DNA of 64,000 nt from Rhynchonema sp. JSB1_4 (lineage: Eukaryota > Nematoda > Chromadorea > Monhysterida > Xyalidae), in the NCBI GenBank assembly GCA_030248065.1, contig JASAMV010008603.1, positions 1-64,000 on the forward strand, read 5' to 3'. Shown piece after piece: positions 43,815-55,954 of the stretch (positions are counted from its first letter, which is position 1; each line of letters opens with the position of its first letter). The notes under the pieces are model-generated. The model saw only the letters and a list, made by a program, of their open reading frames with translations. It did no database searches and was not told where the DNA came from. The translations under genes were made by a program, and so were the position numbers.

Positions 43815-45450
43815 TGGGGTGTGCCCGTGCGAAAACTTCGGGCCAACACCTAAACCGGAGCGGTCGGAGGTCATGCCCCGCTGTCTGTCCATCTGACAAC
43901 TGTATAGCGTTAGTGTTCCAGCACACACGCACAGCCAATCAACTTTGCATGTTTCCCTCTGAACTCAAACTTTTTTAATGGTGTTTCTTGCACAGATATT
44001 CTGAAACAACGCGAATCCTGGCAGGCTTGTGCATTGCAAACATCACATACATATATATTTCCGGTGTAATGACGAAAAGTTGTCGGGTGCAACATTAAGT
44101 AGTTTAGAACAATAATCAAATTATCACTCACGCAAAAGTTTGTTGTATCTTAATATATACGTATGTACATATTTCATTTTATTTTATCATGTCTTCTTGA
44201 TTAACAGGACGTCGATGTTTCACAGTCTTGCGAAAGTGTAGCTGTCGCGCCCATCGGCCCTCACAGTTCAGGAGTCTTCGGATGTTCATATGCTAATTTC
44301 GCGTGAAGTTCTTTTTTCAATTATAGTCTGTGCTCACTGTGACTATCTCGGGCCCTCGTTGTGGTGCTGAGATTGTGTCTAAAATGTGGTGCAGCACGCA
44401 GAACCCGATAGTGCAACCGAAACCACAAAAAAGGACAAATAGTGTTTTTTTTTGTATACAGTCCTTCAACGGGGTAAGGCAATCGGTGTTCCGATAGTAA
44501 AACTGATTACCATTCGCCGCATACAAATATCGATTTTCTTCTTATGTAAGATTAGAATCGATTACGTTCTGTGGGACGCGTCAAGACACTACGAGTTCCC
44601 CAGAAAGACTGCCGATTGCTGAGTGCGCTTTTAATCCGAATTCAGCTTTAAGAAGGCTCTCGAGCCTTAAGTATATATCAAACGAGCACCAGAAAATTGC
44701 TGTAATCGATATTTTAATTGGCGCACGTGGGTTGCGCGTATGTGTTTGATACCGGCGACGACATTGCAGACCAAAGCACCATCAAGTGAGTGCCAAGCGG
44801 CCGGCAAAACGCAAGACAATCTGAGAGTTTACGCGACTTATGAGGCCTGTCACTGAATTGACGAAACACGATTTTGCACCGGTTGTTTGTGACGCTTGTT
44901 ACGCTTCTGGTGATATATGTATGAACATTGTTCCAGAAAATGCGGACATCCATAACTGTTTTTTTTTCAATTGGGAAAAACCCACCAGACACTGGGTCAT
45001 GCATTCGTTAAATCGGGAGACTACAACTTTTCATCATTTTGTTGTACAGTACGTGACAGCAAATTTTTCGACATGACCAAGATCATACGATATCTACCTA
45101 TGTGTACCTGCAATAGACATAATGTCGGGTTGGCAAGACCCCAGTCTGTCAGTGTTATGACAGACACGCGAATGTCGCTTGACAGTGTCATACGTCCAAA
45201 TGACCTGGATCCGTTTTTTGATCCAGCTTGGCCGTTATTTGATCCTTTGAAAACATCTGACTTGATGTGATATCCGACGCAATAATGCCGTACATAAAAA
45301 AACGGCACTGCGTCTTCTTGCTCCACTTTATTTGCACATGTACGTAGGCGTGTGTGTGTCCGATAGGTTTTCAGCACGTTTGCTGCGCGCGTCTTTTCAG
45401 TTGTTTGACACCTCTCGACAACAGCTAACTGACGAACCAAAACAAAGACT
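43815..45450. other. Stretch without recognisable gene
   Basis: Several frames of 70-150 codons overlap each other on opposite strands and lack family features. No terminal repeats seen. Confidence 0.4.
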
Positions 45451-45465
45451 TTGCTTCGAGAGACC

Positions 45466-45636
45466 ATGGACCAAAATCAGATTAAGATGCTGGTTTTACT
45501 GTTCTTCTCCCCAGCTCTCTTTACGGTTCTTTTCGGAAATTGTGAAAAATTCTGTTTTTTTCGTCATCCTGGGTGCCAAATAATCAAGGTCGAAGAACAA
45601 AATGAAAATCAGAAGAACACGCGCAGCTACAAGTGA
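45466..45636 (+). CDS. Possible short secreted peptide precursor (56 aa)
   Basis: ATG in a strong context (GACCATGG). MDQNQIKMLVLLFFSPALFT looks like a signal peptide. The remainder has three closely spaced cysteines (C, CFFRHPGC) and a polar tail ending RSYK, then TGA. No TATA, no family match and no introns recognised. It could be a small secreted peptide or a chance frame. Confidence 0.3.
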   Translation: MDQNQIKMLVLLFFSPALFTVLFGNCEKFCFFRHPGCQIIKVEEQNENQKNTRSYK

Positions 45637-45846
45637 CCCGCGGTTTTATTTTTTCTCATATTGCTGTTCCTTTTGTTTATGGCACGCTCTGATGCACATG
45701 ATGCATTTGGGTGATGTCTGTCTTCCGAAGCATTTCGCGTGGTTTGGTTACTCGCCCTCAAAAGTTCGGGCCCGGAACACAAGCCCAACGAAATAATGTC
45801 TCTCCCGGTCTAAACCAGTCGGTCCAAAGTACATACCGCGGAACTA

Positions 45847-46026
45847 AGGGCGAACTTGGGTTAAATCCGGAATCCGGAACCCGGAAATAATTTGCATGCA
45901 AAAATACAAAACCTTTCCGGACTCCAGAAATATTTCCGGAAAACGCAAAAATTTACATGCAAAAATAATGCGTTTTCCGGAAATATTTCCGGATTCCGGT
46001 TTCCGGATCAACCTAAGGCCGCCCTA
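45847..46026. mobile_element. MITE, CCGGAA-rich family, long copy
   Basis: Ends AGGGCGAACTTGGGTTAAAT and AGGGCGGCCTTAGGTT (inverted). Two inner copies of TGCATGCAAAAATA / TACATGCAAAAATA. Nearly identical to 57039-57219. Confidence 0.88.
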
Positions 46027-46812
46027 AAAGGTTGAACACGAACTATACAGTAGGTACCGGGCATTGAAGGGTGGCAACATGGAATACTGTCTTCCTTTAC
46101 TTACTTACATCAGGCATCCCTCTGCTGAAATAAAAAGAAATGGAGGAATTCGGTTAATTCCGCCTCAGCGGCTCCTGTGTAGTATTTCTTTCCTGTTTCT
46201 GTTTCTGGCCGGCCACATGATTCGATAATTTGCAGACACTGATAAACACAAGAACTCTTTTTTTTGTTTGAAATACGATTTTTATGGAGCTCAAGCTCTC
46301 TAAACTCATTGTTCATGAAATTTTTGCTCTCCGCAGTGTCATTGTAATTGAATCACAAGATCTCAACAAAAGTGTGCTGAACTTTGCACGGCGTTCTGAC
46401 AATAATGACACATCCAGTTCTTTGTCATCACAGCTTCTAAAATTGCCCTGTCTGTCGGAGGCTCCAGGGGCTATTCGTTATCCCGCCTGCACTTTGCACA
46501 CCCACACTGTCTTGTATCCCGAGGCTTTGTCTTTGTCAACGTTTCCCCTTGTTCTCCTCTCCGGCCGTTTATTATTCGCGCGACCGAAATAAGTTATCAA
46601 AGCAACTTACAGCAAATAAGTTAGCAAATAAGCAGCCCGCGGCGCACACTTCTTGGACGTGTTGCGTTACACAATGTATCAAAGCCGATGGCTGGCACAG
46701 ATTGTTATTGAAATATTCATTTTTGGCTTCAAGGTGTGTCATAGAATCTTCTAACGTAAGCGGCTACATATAATCGTATTGTGTCCCCAGTGCGGTTATA
46801 ACTGTTTAGTCG

Positions 46813-47005
46813 TATTGTGCCATGGTTCAGTGCCAGGACAAAGGTTGAGGCCCGGCCATTCAGGCCCGGCAGATTCAGGCCCGGCTGGAGCCTGAGCCTA
46901 AGCCTTTAAATAGGTCAAATATGCTGGCCTGAATCGGCCGGCCCTGAAAATCTGGGCCTGAAGCGGTCGGGCCTGAACTTCCGGGCCTGAGAAGACGCGG
47001 AATAG
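46813..47005. repeat. TTCAGGCCCGG repeat family, copy 3
   Basis: ATTGTGCCATGGTTCAGTGC to CGGGCCTGAGAAGACGCGGA. More CAGGCCCGG units than the other copies. Confidence 0.8.
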
Positions 47006-47050
47006 TTTGGTCGTCAGTGCTAACCGTCAACTATCTGGTCGTCCACTTAA

Positions 47051-47188
47051 AGGCCACTTTATACTTTGTCTCGTTGCGATACACGCAACATTTTCGTGCG
47101 CGTTGATTGGCTCATGCGCGACCAACAGCCAATCAGCGCGTCAGAAAATGTTGCGTGTATCGCAACGAGACAAAGTATAAAGTGGCCT
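47051..47188. mobile_element. Near-palindromic Harbinger-like MITE
   Basis: About 62-bp arms (AGGCCACTTTATACTTTGTC and inverse) with few mismatches and a very short centre. TAA flanks each side (47048-47050, 47189-47191). A relative with degraded right end lies at 62916-63022. Confidence 0.85.
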
Positions 47189-47821
47189 TAAGCCGCTCAA
47201 TACAACACTTAACGACATTTGGGCTCAGTTGACGAAGAGAGTCGACGGTATGCGTTGACTACCGCATAGGCACCGAAAAGGTGCGCAGTCCACATGGAGC
47301 CGCCATGGATGTCCGCATTGACGAACTGTGTGCTTAGCAGCGCCGTGCACTTTCGTTTCACGAAAACAAAATTCTTATAGTGCCTCAGCTCTTTGAGCCG
47401 AAAAGGGAAATTACGTGTGAATATGCTCATGCATACACAATAATGTGCCTACTGCACGCACATTACGGTGCCTCCGGTAGACTGCTTCTATGACCCTAGT
47501 TTGAGAATTTATATATACTTTCGTTTGTTGATATTTTAATGGTATGAAACAAATACCTACATGGCCGCAGGTTCAGGCCCATGATTTGTGGTAATTTCCA
47601 AAAGTCAGCGTTTTCGTTATGATCTGGAGACTATAGGGGCTATACACTACAGGTGTGCTATGGGCTCAACCAACTTGAGAGCACTTGCAGTTTTTGCCTC
47701 AGATGAAAAAAGCAGCGCAGCCAAAAAAATAAGCATAATGCGCAGTGCACTAGAAGTATAATTGAGGTTCGGGTACAGGTATAGAGGTTCGCGTCCATCG
47801 GTGGTTAGGCGTGAGGTTAGG

Positions 47822-48058
47822 CTTAAGGTCGGTTTATACTCTGACTGCCCGGCAGTAGCAGTCAGAAATTTGTGACTGCCCGCTCGGTCAGCTCATTATT
47901 AGAGCACGAACAGTAGACGGCAGGCAGCGGTCAATGGACAGAGCGGAACAGGTAATCACCACAAGCAATCACTGCCTTGCCGGGCACTTCTGCGTGGTAG
48001 TGACTTCTCCCGATTTTGACTTCTACTTCCCGGAAGTCAGAAGTATAAATCGACCTTT
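47822..48058. mobile_element. MITE with TATACTTCTGAC ends, copy 2
   Basis: Begins AAGGTCGGTTTATACTCTGA and ends CAGAAGTATAAATCGACCTT. Inverse-orientation relative of 15178-15385. Confidence 0.8.
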
Positions 48059-48685
48059 AGTGTCAGGCATGCAATCAGATTTAGAGTTATTAAGGATCGC
48101 ACTTCGACTCATGGCTAGACCAGTCATGCTTAGGCCCAGACCAAAGCCAAGGAACAACCCTGATGCCTATGTAGATATGGCGCGAGCTAGACCAGTACCC
48201 ATAATTAGCAGGTGCTGCTCTCTAATCCCGATCATGTGTACATGAGCCTCAGATGGTCGTTAAAGTTGAATTGAAAAACGACAGAGGTAGAAAGTCAATT
48301 ATAATCGAAAACGGGCGTGTTTTGCGTTTTGTTTACGACATAGTCACTGTTGGTCTTGAATTTACTGCCGCGAGAGAGCAAATCCGGACACGCACACAGT
48401 CTGGTGGACTACATTTTATGGTCCAGGTCTGCATTTGCTGCCCACCGACCTTCATGGTCAGGTACAAACCTATCGCAGCTGAGTGTTCACTTGCAGACCA
48501 TGCGCCACAAGGTTTTCCCCCAACCTGCCCACTTTGATGTGGAATTTGGTTTTTTACTTCCGCCACCTGGAGTAAGTGTTACCGTTTTGTAAAAACGATT
48601 TCGACCCGAAACCATTGAGCCTAATAATTGTTCCCATTTCCGTTCTGGCCCACCGAATTGGCGCAGCGTGTCTGCGGCGCCAAAG
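48059..48685. other. Stretch without recognisable gene
   Basis: Overlapping frames on both strands around 48250-48590 show no family resemblance. Confidence 0.4.
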
Positions 48686-49448
48686 TTGGATTAAAAAATT
48701 TTTTTATTATCGAACTTTTTTTAACTTTTTTGAATTTTTAAAATTTTTTTTTAAGATTTACTTTTTTTTTACTCCGGACCACAAAAATTTCGGTTCTCAA
48801 CGTGAAAAATTGTCGAAAATTTTTGTAAGTATATTTGATTGCACTTGAGAATATAGGAATAGTTCACACCGACCAGTTGTGTTCACAAACGGGCAGTAGC
48901 GAGGTTATATTTTTTACAATGAGCCAGATAACGTGACAATGCGCGTTGGGGATAGCCTGTCCACCATATGTACCAACATCTGTAGATTGTAGTATAAAAA
49001 GTGAAGGGAAAGTGATGTCACGGGAAAGGTACATGATTGGCACATTTTTTAAGCAAAGTTACATGAAAACAGCGGCATAACCCGCGGTGTTGGAACGATA
49101 ATTTTGGACTTCAAGCAGATTTGACTTCCTAGAATAACTGAAATGCGCACATAATGACGGCTGCTCAGGTTGTTTAGTAGAGCCACGGACTGTCTAACGT
49201 TGTAATGACATTGTACAGATGCGAAATACAAGCGCCGCAGGCGATTTTTTGAGAAAAACAAGCAGAAACATGCATAAAAACATGCATTTTCACCACAAAA
49301 AGGGGGAAAATAATAAAAAAAGGTGTGAAATAATAAAAAAAGTGAACTTACTTTTCTAATTTTTAAAAACCGAAAAAGTGGCGAACTTTTTTTTTAAAAA
49401 AAATTTTTTTTTACAAAAAAAATTTTTACTTTTTTTTTAACCCAACCC
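48686..49448. mobile_element. AT-rich 740-bp element, copy 1
   Basis: Ends AGTTGGATTAAAAAATTTTT and (inverse) AGGGTTGGGTTAAAAAAAAA. The interior matches 62026-62756 in the opposite orientation over its whole length (for example GACAGTCCGTGGCTCTACT and AGTGTCGACAATTTTTCAC-type words). No transposase seen. Confidence 0.8.
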
Positions 49449-50945
49449 TGTGCGGCGCGTTTACCCCACCATACGCAACGTCCACGGCATTTCTTTGTTC
49501 ACATGTCTAGTGACTTTAATTCACTATATTCGGAACCTTATGCCACTAAATTGTTCAAATTGTTGTTAGCGCGCACAATTACCGTCGTACGATTTAAGCG
49601 CCTCTGCATGACTTTGGCAAATCTTGGTGCAAATAACGTGTTGTTGGCGCGTGATTACTTATTTGGTACATGAGTGGATATTTCTCTGGCCATGATTAAA
49701 AAACTATGACATCCTTTCAATGTAATAAGGACAGAATTGTACGTGCCCACAAAGCACATCCGCACATAAGGTCAAAATTGTGATTCGTGTGAAAAAAATG
49801 GGAACTGCATACAGTAGTTGTCTATCATTTCTAACATATCCCCAGCTTGTTGCGTTTCTGTGCCCATTAATTTTATTAGTCTCCATAATGAGCACATCAG
49901 AAACTTGAGCTTGTTGTGTTGCAAAGTCGGGAAAGTTCAGATTTTTAATTAAATCCCCATGCAGTTGAACTATGTATATAGTTGGGTGGCAGTGGCACCA
50001 CAGGCAGCGCAGCAAGGAAAAGTTACATGTGTAATAAAAATCATCTATTTTTCACAACACATACGTGAAACGGCGCTACCATACCGTGATAACGGATAAG
50101 TTTCTGATGATTTTATCCCCTGGGGCTTTGAGGATCTCTGAGCCGACAGTAACTTGTCTGAAACAACCAACCTCAAGCTGCATACTTGTGGTCAAACCAC
50201 CAGCTTGCTTCCTGAGGATGGCTTACACTTGCCAGTCAATGAGAAAAGACCGTCTTCTTGTCAGCCAAGGTGGCAAGTTTAGTGGCCAGTTTCAGTCCTT
50301 CGCTAAAACCGGCCCAAATCCAATTATCGCAATGACATTATTGTCGCGATGTACTTACATACATATCTCTGTGTCTCCTTAACAGCAGTCGCGGTGTGTT
50401 GTCATTTGCATGCGCGCAAGCCCTCTTTTTGTGTGTGAGCTTTTATTGACACACAAGACGCCTGGTACGTCTCTCTTGGTCCCGGGTGTGAAAAACAAGT
50501 TAAAGGGCGACACTGTTGTCACTCCTTCGAATTATGGACCAAAAGATCTGTAACACCAACCGTTTCACTCTGGCGATTTTCTTTCAGAACCAATCAAACA
50601 TTATCCGCAAGTTCTACTGCTATGTTCAACGTTAGCGAGAATTTTACGTGCATCACAGTGCAGCGATACATGACAATACGGAACGATTATTCGGTGTACA
50701 CAGGTGAATAATTGATTTCATTTCGCATACGTGCTCACACTGTGATCTTTCGAACCATCGAGCCGCAGTTATTGTTGCATAACTTTATGAGAACGCAAGC
50801 GTTTCCTTGATAACGGCGGCTGCGGTTAAAATAATCGCAGTTCTCCAAATGGAATAGATACGACAAAAATTGGTAAAGTCGCAGGGTCACGAGGTGTAAT
50901 CAACACCCAGGGCGTAATTTTGATTTTATCCCCCATTCTTCTCTT
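49449..50945. other. Stretch upstream of the neuropeptide receptor
   Basis: No gene recognised. It should contain the 5' exon(s) of the receptor at 50954 because a splice acceptor (TTCTTCTCTTAG) lies just before its first visible coding exon, but I could not identify them. Confidence 0.4.
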
Positions 50946-50953
50946 AGAAAATC

Positions 50954-53900
50954 ATGTTAACCTCCACTTCAGGCACGCGCCTGATCTTCGGTCTTTTGTA
51001 CACGTGCGTAATCACACTGTCGGTGATTAGCAATTCGTTGATCATCTATGTCATATCAACAACGCATAGTCTCAGATCGGTCGGTTTATTCATTTCAATA
51101 TAAAGATTTTTTCGCATGATGCCAGTATATACCAGTAGCAAACCTTTATGTCGGAGCCCCATGGGCGTGGGCAGAATATTAACCTATATCGATATTTCTG
51201 AGCACAAAACCAACGATGTACTGTTTGATCCTTTGTTTTTTCTGGGTGTTTTCGAGAAAGAGACCCCTGCGCATACGAAAATGATAAATCAGCCAAATTT
51301 CGGCTGATACTGATGTGGTTGACGCATTGTGTGTTAGCTCCAACGCCGACGACATCAAGTAAAGCAAACGCATTAATTATATTTCACTCAGGTTCGCAAC
51401 CTGTTCGTGGCCGGTCTTGCGTTGAACGACATAATCGTCACGCTCACGAGCGGCATCGTGACGCCCCTGTCCATATTCCAGAACGAATGGAAGTTTGGCG
51501 CCGTACTTTGTCGGGCCATTGCGTTGATACAGGTTTGTGACATACTGTATCAGTAGAGTAGTGTGGCTGACTCTTGTGCGGTTTAATTACCCGTCGCTCT
51601 CCCTCTATTCCGCGACTTTTCAGGCCCGACCTTTTCAGTCCCCGTTTTGACCTGGCATAGGACTCATGTATGGGCTTAGGCTTAGACTCCAGCCGGGCCT
51701 GAACTTGTTTGTGCCCCGGGACTGAATCGTCGCACAATAGTGGCTCTGTCTCTCTCACTGGCTTGCACTTTTGTGCGCAGCAAGTGATGTTTTGCATACG
51801 AGCAATAAAATCTGCTCGTGGTGCTACCTGGAGGTCAATTGGCCACAGGTGTTCGCACCGACGAGGTCTGGCACCTGCTCGCTAGTCTGTGAAAACAGGC
51901 CGAAGCGGGCAAAACTCACTGCTGTCAGATATGTAAAGGCAAACTACGCCAACACGAGCCCGATTTCGGAGATGGTTGTGCTTACAAAACATAAAGAAAG
52001 AGAAAATCATCATGCGCCCCGTTGTATTCTACAACGTGTAACATTTCTCGAATCAGCAGCCACGTGTGAATGTTTCACTGATCTGCCACCTCCGAAATCG
52101 GGCTCGTGTTGGCGTAGTGTTACTATACATCACTGTTGGGTTTGTGTAGCGGGCACGTAGCAAACGGCGCCCCTTCTCAGGCTCAGACGTTTCGGCCTGA
52201 TCCTTAAAAGCTTTTCAGGCGCGTCCGACTCAGGCCTTAGCACATCGTGTGACCCATTTGTGGGCTTAGGCTTAGGTTTTAGCCGGACCGCAGTCTGTGC
52301 GTAGCTGTCGGTCCGACGTGCGTTTGTCTACCACACAAAAAAGAAGTCCAGACTAGGGCTCGCGCTTGAAATTTTTTTGAAGGACGGGAAAAGTTGGGGA
52401 AATTTCCCGTTTTCCCCAAGGGTCCGGGAATTCTTGCGGGAAATGGTTTTTGGAATTTTGAAGGACCTGAAATTGCGGAAAAAGGCCTATTTCCCGCGGG
52501 AAATTTCCCGCGTGAAATGCGGGAAAACGGGAAATTTCCCGCGGGAAACGGTGATATTTCCCGCAGATTTCCCGCGCAAAATAGGGATTTCCCTTAAATT
52601 TCCCGCTGAAAATAGAAATTTCCCGTAAATTTCCCGCGTAAAACACATATTTCCCGTAAATTTCCCGCCCTGATTTTTGGTTTGAGAAGTTACTAACGCA
52701 ATAGCTGCCCGCTATAAACGTTCCTTTGATGTTTTAAAAAGTGGATGACAATTCCTATTGTCTGTTGATGTAAACTGGTAATGTAAAAGAAGGGCACTTA
52801 AAGGTGAAGTTGCCCCTTGGAGGATGAACAACAACTGTATAACAGTATTTACCAAGAATTCAGGCCTGTTCATGCTGAAACACGTTCAAGCGACAAGCGA
52901 GTATTCTAGTTACACACACGTGCCATTAAATCCGTGAAATTCTTGATCGATCGGTTCAGTGCGTGAGCCGCTAATTATAACTTGAAAAAATGCAGTCTAA
53001 ATCAATTGCTCAGGGTCGTGATCTTCATGAACAGGTCTGACAAAGCCAAAAAATTCTATTTCCAACCCATACTACAGAAGAAAAGCCAACAGAAGATGTT
53101 CGTTTCGATTTCCCGTTTCCCGGGAAATTTCACGGGAATTACTAACGGGAATTCCCGCGCGGGAAATGGTCGAAGGACGGGAAAAAGCGGGAAATGGCCG
53201 ATTTCCCGCGGGAATTTTCAGGCACTATTTCCCGCGGGAAATGCCACCATCGAAAATATTTCCCGGGAAACGGGGACGGGAAATTTCCCGCAAATTTCCC
53301 TCCCTCCCGCGAAATTCCGCTGGAAAAAAATTTCCCGCGCGAGCCCTAGTCCAGACTAGATATAGCTGCCCCATTACTCTTACATGCATGAGCCTACCAA
53401 ATGCATGAGCCCAGGAGACCGATAAAGCTGCTCTCTGACAAAAGCAAAAAGCAAAAAGTTGTGAAGCGCGCACAAGCAGCAAACATTAGCGTGTTCCAGA
53501 GACCTGTGTATTATACCTTTTGATTTTCGGGTTTGTGCAGTCTGGTTCTGGGCATAAGAAGTCATGATGACTTTTTGCTTTTTTCAAGTTTTTGCTTTTT
53601 GCTTTTGCTCTCTGACAAAAGTAAAAAGCAAAAAGTGTGTAGTAAATGTTTTGCTTTTTGCCTTTGTCAGAGAGCGGCCTAACAAAGAGATATCACTGGA
53701 AAAGACCATGTTCCTATAATACCGTCATAATGTGGTCAAAACCTTAGCCGAGACCAAACAACACCCTGTCTTTTCAAGGGCATGTCGTTCTTCATCTCCG
53801 CGTACACGCTGGCGCTAATAGCGGTCGACCGATATATCCTGATCGTCAAGGCACAAGTGGTCACACCAATCACCTTCAAACAGGCAGCTGGCCTGCTTGC

Positions 53901-55945
53901 TATGGTGTGGACGCTGGCCGGTTGGTTTCTGTGCGGTGTATACGTCAGTTGGGTGTAAGGCCGCTCTCTGACAAAAGCAAAAAGCAAAAAGTTTTTCAGC
54001 GCAGTCATCATCCACAGCGCACACGCCAAACAGCCTCTGAAACATTTTGTTTGAGCATCACTGTGGTTTTAGGCCCGTGGTTAAGGAGTTGCTGTTGTGC
54101 TGAACTTTTCGCTTCTCGCGTTTGTCAGAGAGCGGCCTAAAGGCCGGTGGAAAGCTCGGTGTGAGAAAGTTCAGTGTAAGCTCGGCGTAAGCTTGAAACA
54201 TTGCACGCCATATACTGATTTGACCGCATTTGGGATGAGGAATGTACAGTAGGATTATTATAATTCAGTCTCATTCTTTTTCTAACGGCGCTGCAGGGGA
54301 AGCGAAACAAGCAAAGATAAGGACCGGTGTGTACTTTCTTGGCATGGTCGGGTCGTGCTCGGCAGGGCGTGGTCTTGGGTGACATCGGTTGGGGCTTTCT
54401 TGCGGTTTCGTTGTTTCTGTGATTTCTACTAGCGTAAAATTACCCATCTAGCTCATACGGAAGCAATTATAGGCTGGTCAAAATCGCAGCAGCAAGCTAT
54501 TGCCCCAACCATTTTCACCCCCGGCCCACAACCGACTTTGCCCACCCTGTCCACCATGCCAGAAAGATGCGTACTGGCCCTGACATACTGCATGTATTTA
54601 ATGTCAAACCATGAGATGTCTTTCAGCGACATCCGCAGCTCTGCCTGTATCCCGTATGCGTTTCAGAAGCCTGAGACCACTATGCGGTAAGCCTTCACAG
54701 TTTGTAAACGGTGTTGACTTGCTATGCTACAATTCTCGTACCGTAACCCAATCAAACACACAGGTCGATTCTGTTACGAGGACTGGCAGTCCTTGTTGAC
54801 CCTGCGGCTCGTCTACGGCTACGCGAGCATCGTTGGTACGCTGGTGGTACCGTTTGGTGTGACCACATTTTGCTATGCCATGGCCGGAATAACGATCAGA
54901 AAGGTTGGCTGGTGGCTGTCCGTGATCAAAAGAGCCTTCGCGCCAGTATCCCGTCGTTAGTTGCGATTTGTTAACAAATGCTCTCTGTAGACGATCAAAT
55001 TTCGTCGGAAACGATTGGGTCCCGCGCCGGCGCCATCCGTGGTCACGGAGGACTGTTTGAGTCGCAGTCAACCGAGCTATGGCTCGTTGGTGATTGCAGC
55101 CAATGGACACCAGTCCGATTGCACACTCAAATCGACAGTGGAGGTGATGATTGGCTGACTGAATGTTTGAGTGATTGTTTGGCTTACTGTATTTATTCAT
55201 ACATTTTTTTTATTTATTCATTTTTTTATTTATTTATGTGTTGCAGATTCAACGCGCCAACAACGAGGCCGAGCTTCGTCGGATGGCCAACACGAACAAA
55301 CTGCTCGTGGCGGTTGTCGTGGCGTTCGTGCTCTGCTGGACACCAACATATCTGGTCGGATTTTTGAATGCGTGTGAACTGATTTTTGTTCCCTTCATTC
55401 ACTTCATTTTTGGGCCATTTCAGTTCAACTTCCTCAAAGACATCAATCTGTTCAACATACCGCACGAATACGAAAGTGTGCTGCAATTGAGTTTGCATTT
55501 CATCGCAATGCTGACGGTTGGTATTAAACTCTTTTTTTCAGCAGGTCTGGGTTGTGAACATTTCCGGCACATTAGGATCTGCGAGCTCAACATCATTTAT
55601 ATCAGGAAAACGTTTTCGCTAAAACTGGACCAGTAACAGAATTTGATGTCACCATGACGGTTGAAATTAACGCAGAGCATCCAAAAAGGCGTTCGTGTCA
55701 TTCTTGTTCAGGTGGTGAGTAACCCGATCCTCTACGGCGGCTTCAATCGTAACGTGCGTGAAGCGATCGTGGCTCTGGTCAGAAAGCGCTTGAACACTTG
55801 TCCGATGCGCGAGAATATCGGCGAAGTTGGTTGCCTGCATTTGAAGGACCAAAATGATAGAAATCCGATCGGTGGCCGAAATCTGGGCACAATTGCGAAC
55901 ACGGAAGTCGTTGATCAGCATCTCTTAACCGACACGAAACTTTGA
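50954..55945 (+). CDS. Neuropeptide Y/F-like GPCR, seven visible exons
   Basis: Rhodopsin-class receptor at the plasma membrane. Exons: 50954-51079, 51392-51532, 53779 to 53947 (or 53952), 54627-54686, 54764-54903, 55247-55516, 55712-55945. TM1 ISNSLIIYVI; TM2 LFVAGLALNDIIVTL; WKFGAVLC before TM3; DRY in LIAVDRYILIV; extracellular-loop cysteine in RFCYEDWQSL; TM6 FVLCWTPTYL; TM7 VVSNPILYGGFN. Predicted 379 residues. The FCYEDW loop and CWTP resemble NPY/NPF, RYamide and related peptide receptors; the exact ligand class is open. Only eight residues precede TM1, and an acceptor sits just upstream, so an N-terminal exon is probably missing. The exon 3 donor is uncertain: the good-looking GTGTAA is out of phase with exon 4, while A/GTTGGG is in phase. 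Confidence 0.88.
51607..51739. repeat. TTCAGGCCCGG repeat family, copy 4
   Basis: ATTCCGCGACTTTTCAGGCC to GACTGAATCGTCGCACAATA, in an intron of the neuropeptide receptor. Confidence 0.8.
51943..52118. mobile_element. MITE with ACTACGCCAACACGAG ends, copy 2
   Basis: Inverse-orientation relative of 21245-21420, in an intron of the neuropeptide receptor. Confidence 0.85.
52354..53348. mobile_element. hAT-like element with TTTCCCGCGGGAAA arms and 8-bp target duplication
   Basis: Ends TAGGGCTCGCGC and its inverse, flanked by GTCCAGAC on both sides (52346-52353, 53349-53356). About 300 bp at each end consist of short palindromes of TTTCCCGCGGGAAA type. The 400-bp middle is unique. No transposase. 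Confidence 0.9.
53426..53679. mobile_element. Harbinger-like MITE (GCTCTCTGACAAAAGC), copy 1
   Basis: Ends AGCTGCTCTCTGACAAAAGC and GGCCGCTCTCTGACAAAGGC (inverted), flanked by TAA. The interior has further AAAAAGC and inverse runs. Confidence 0.85.
53959..54137. mobile_element. Harbinger-like MITE (GCTCTCTGACAAAAGC), copy 2, beside a splice donor
   Basis: Ends GGCCGCTCTCTGACAAAAGC and GGCCGCTCTCTGACAAACGC (inverted), flanked by TAA at 53956-53958 and 54138-54140. The left border is 4-11 bp from the exon 3 donor of the neuropeptide receptor. Confidence 0.9.
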
Positions 55946-55954
55946 TGTAAATGT

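Noticed and set aside
45021..45467. 148-codon minus-strand frame
   Set aside because: No domain, no splice context, overlaps other frames on the opposite strand.
55372..55423. 52-bp intron (GTGTGA...TTTCAG) in exon 6 of the neuropeptide receptor
   Set aside because: Removing it would shift the frame before TM7; the uninterrupted reading stays open to the correct donor.
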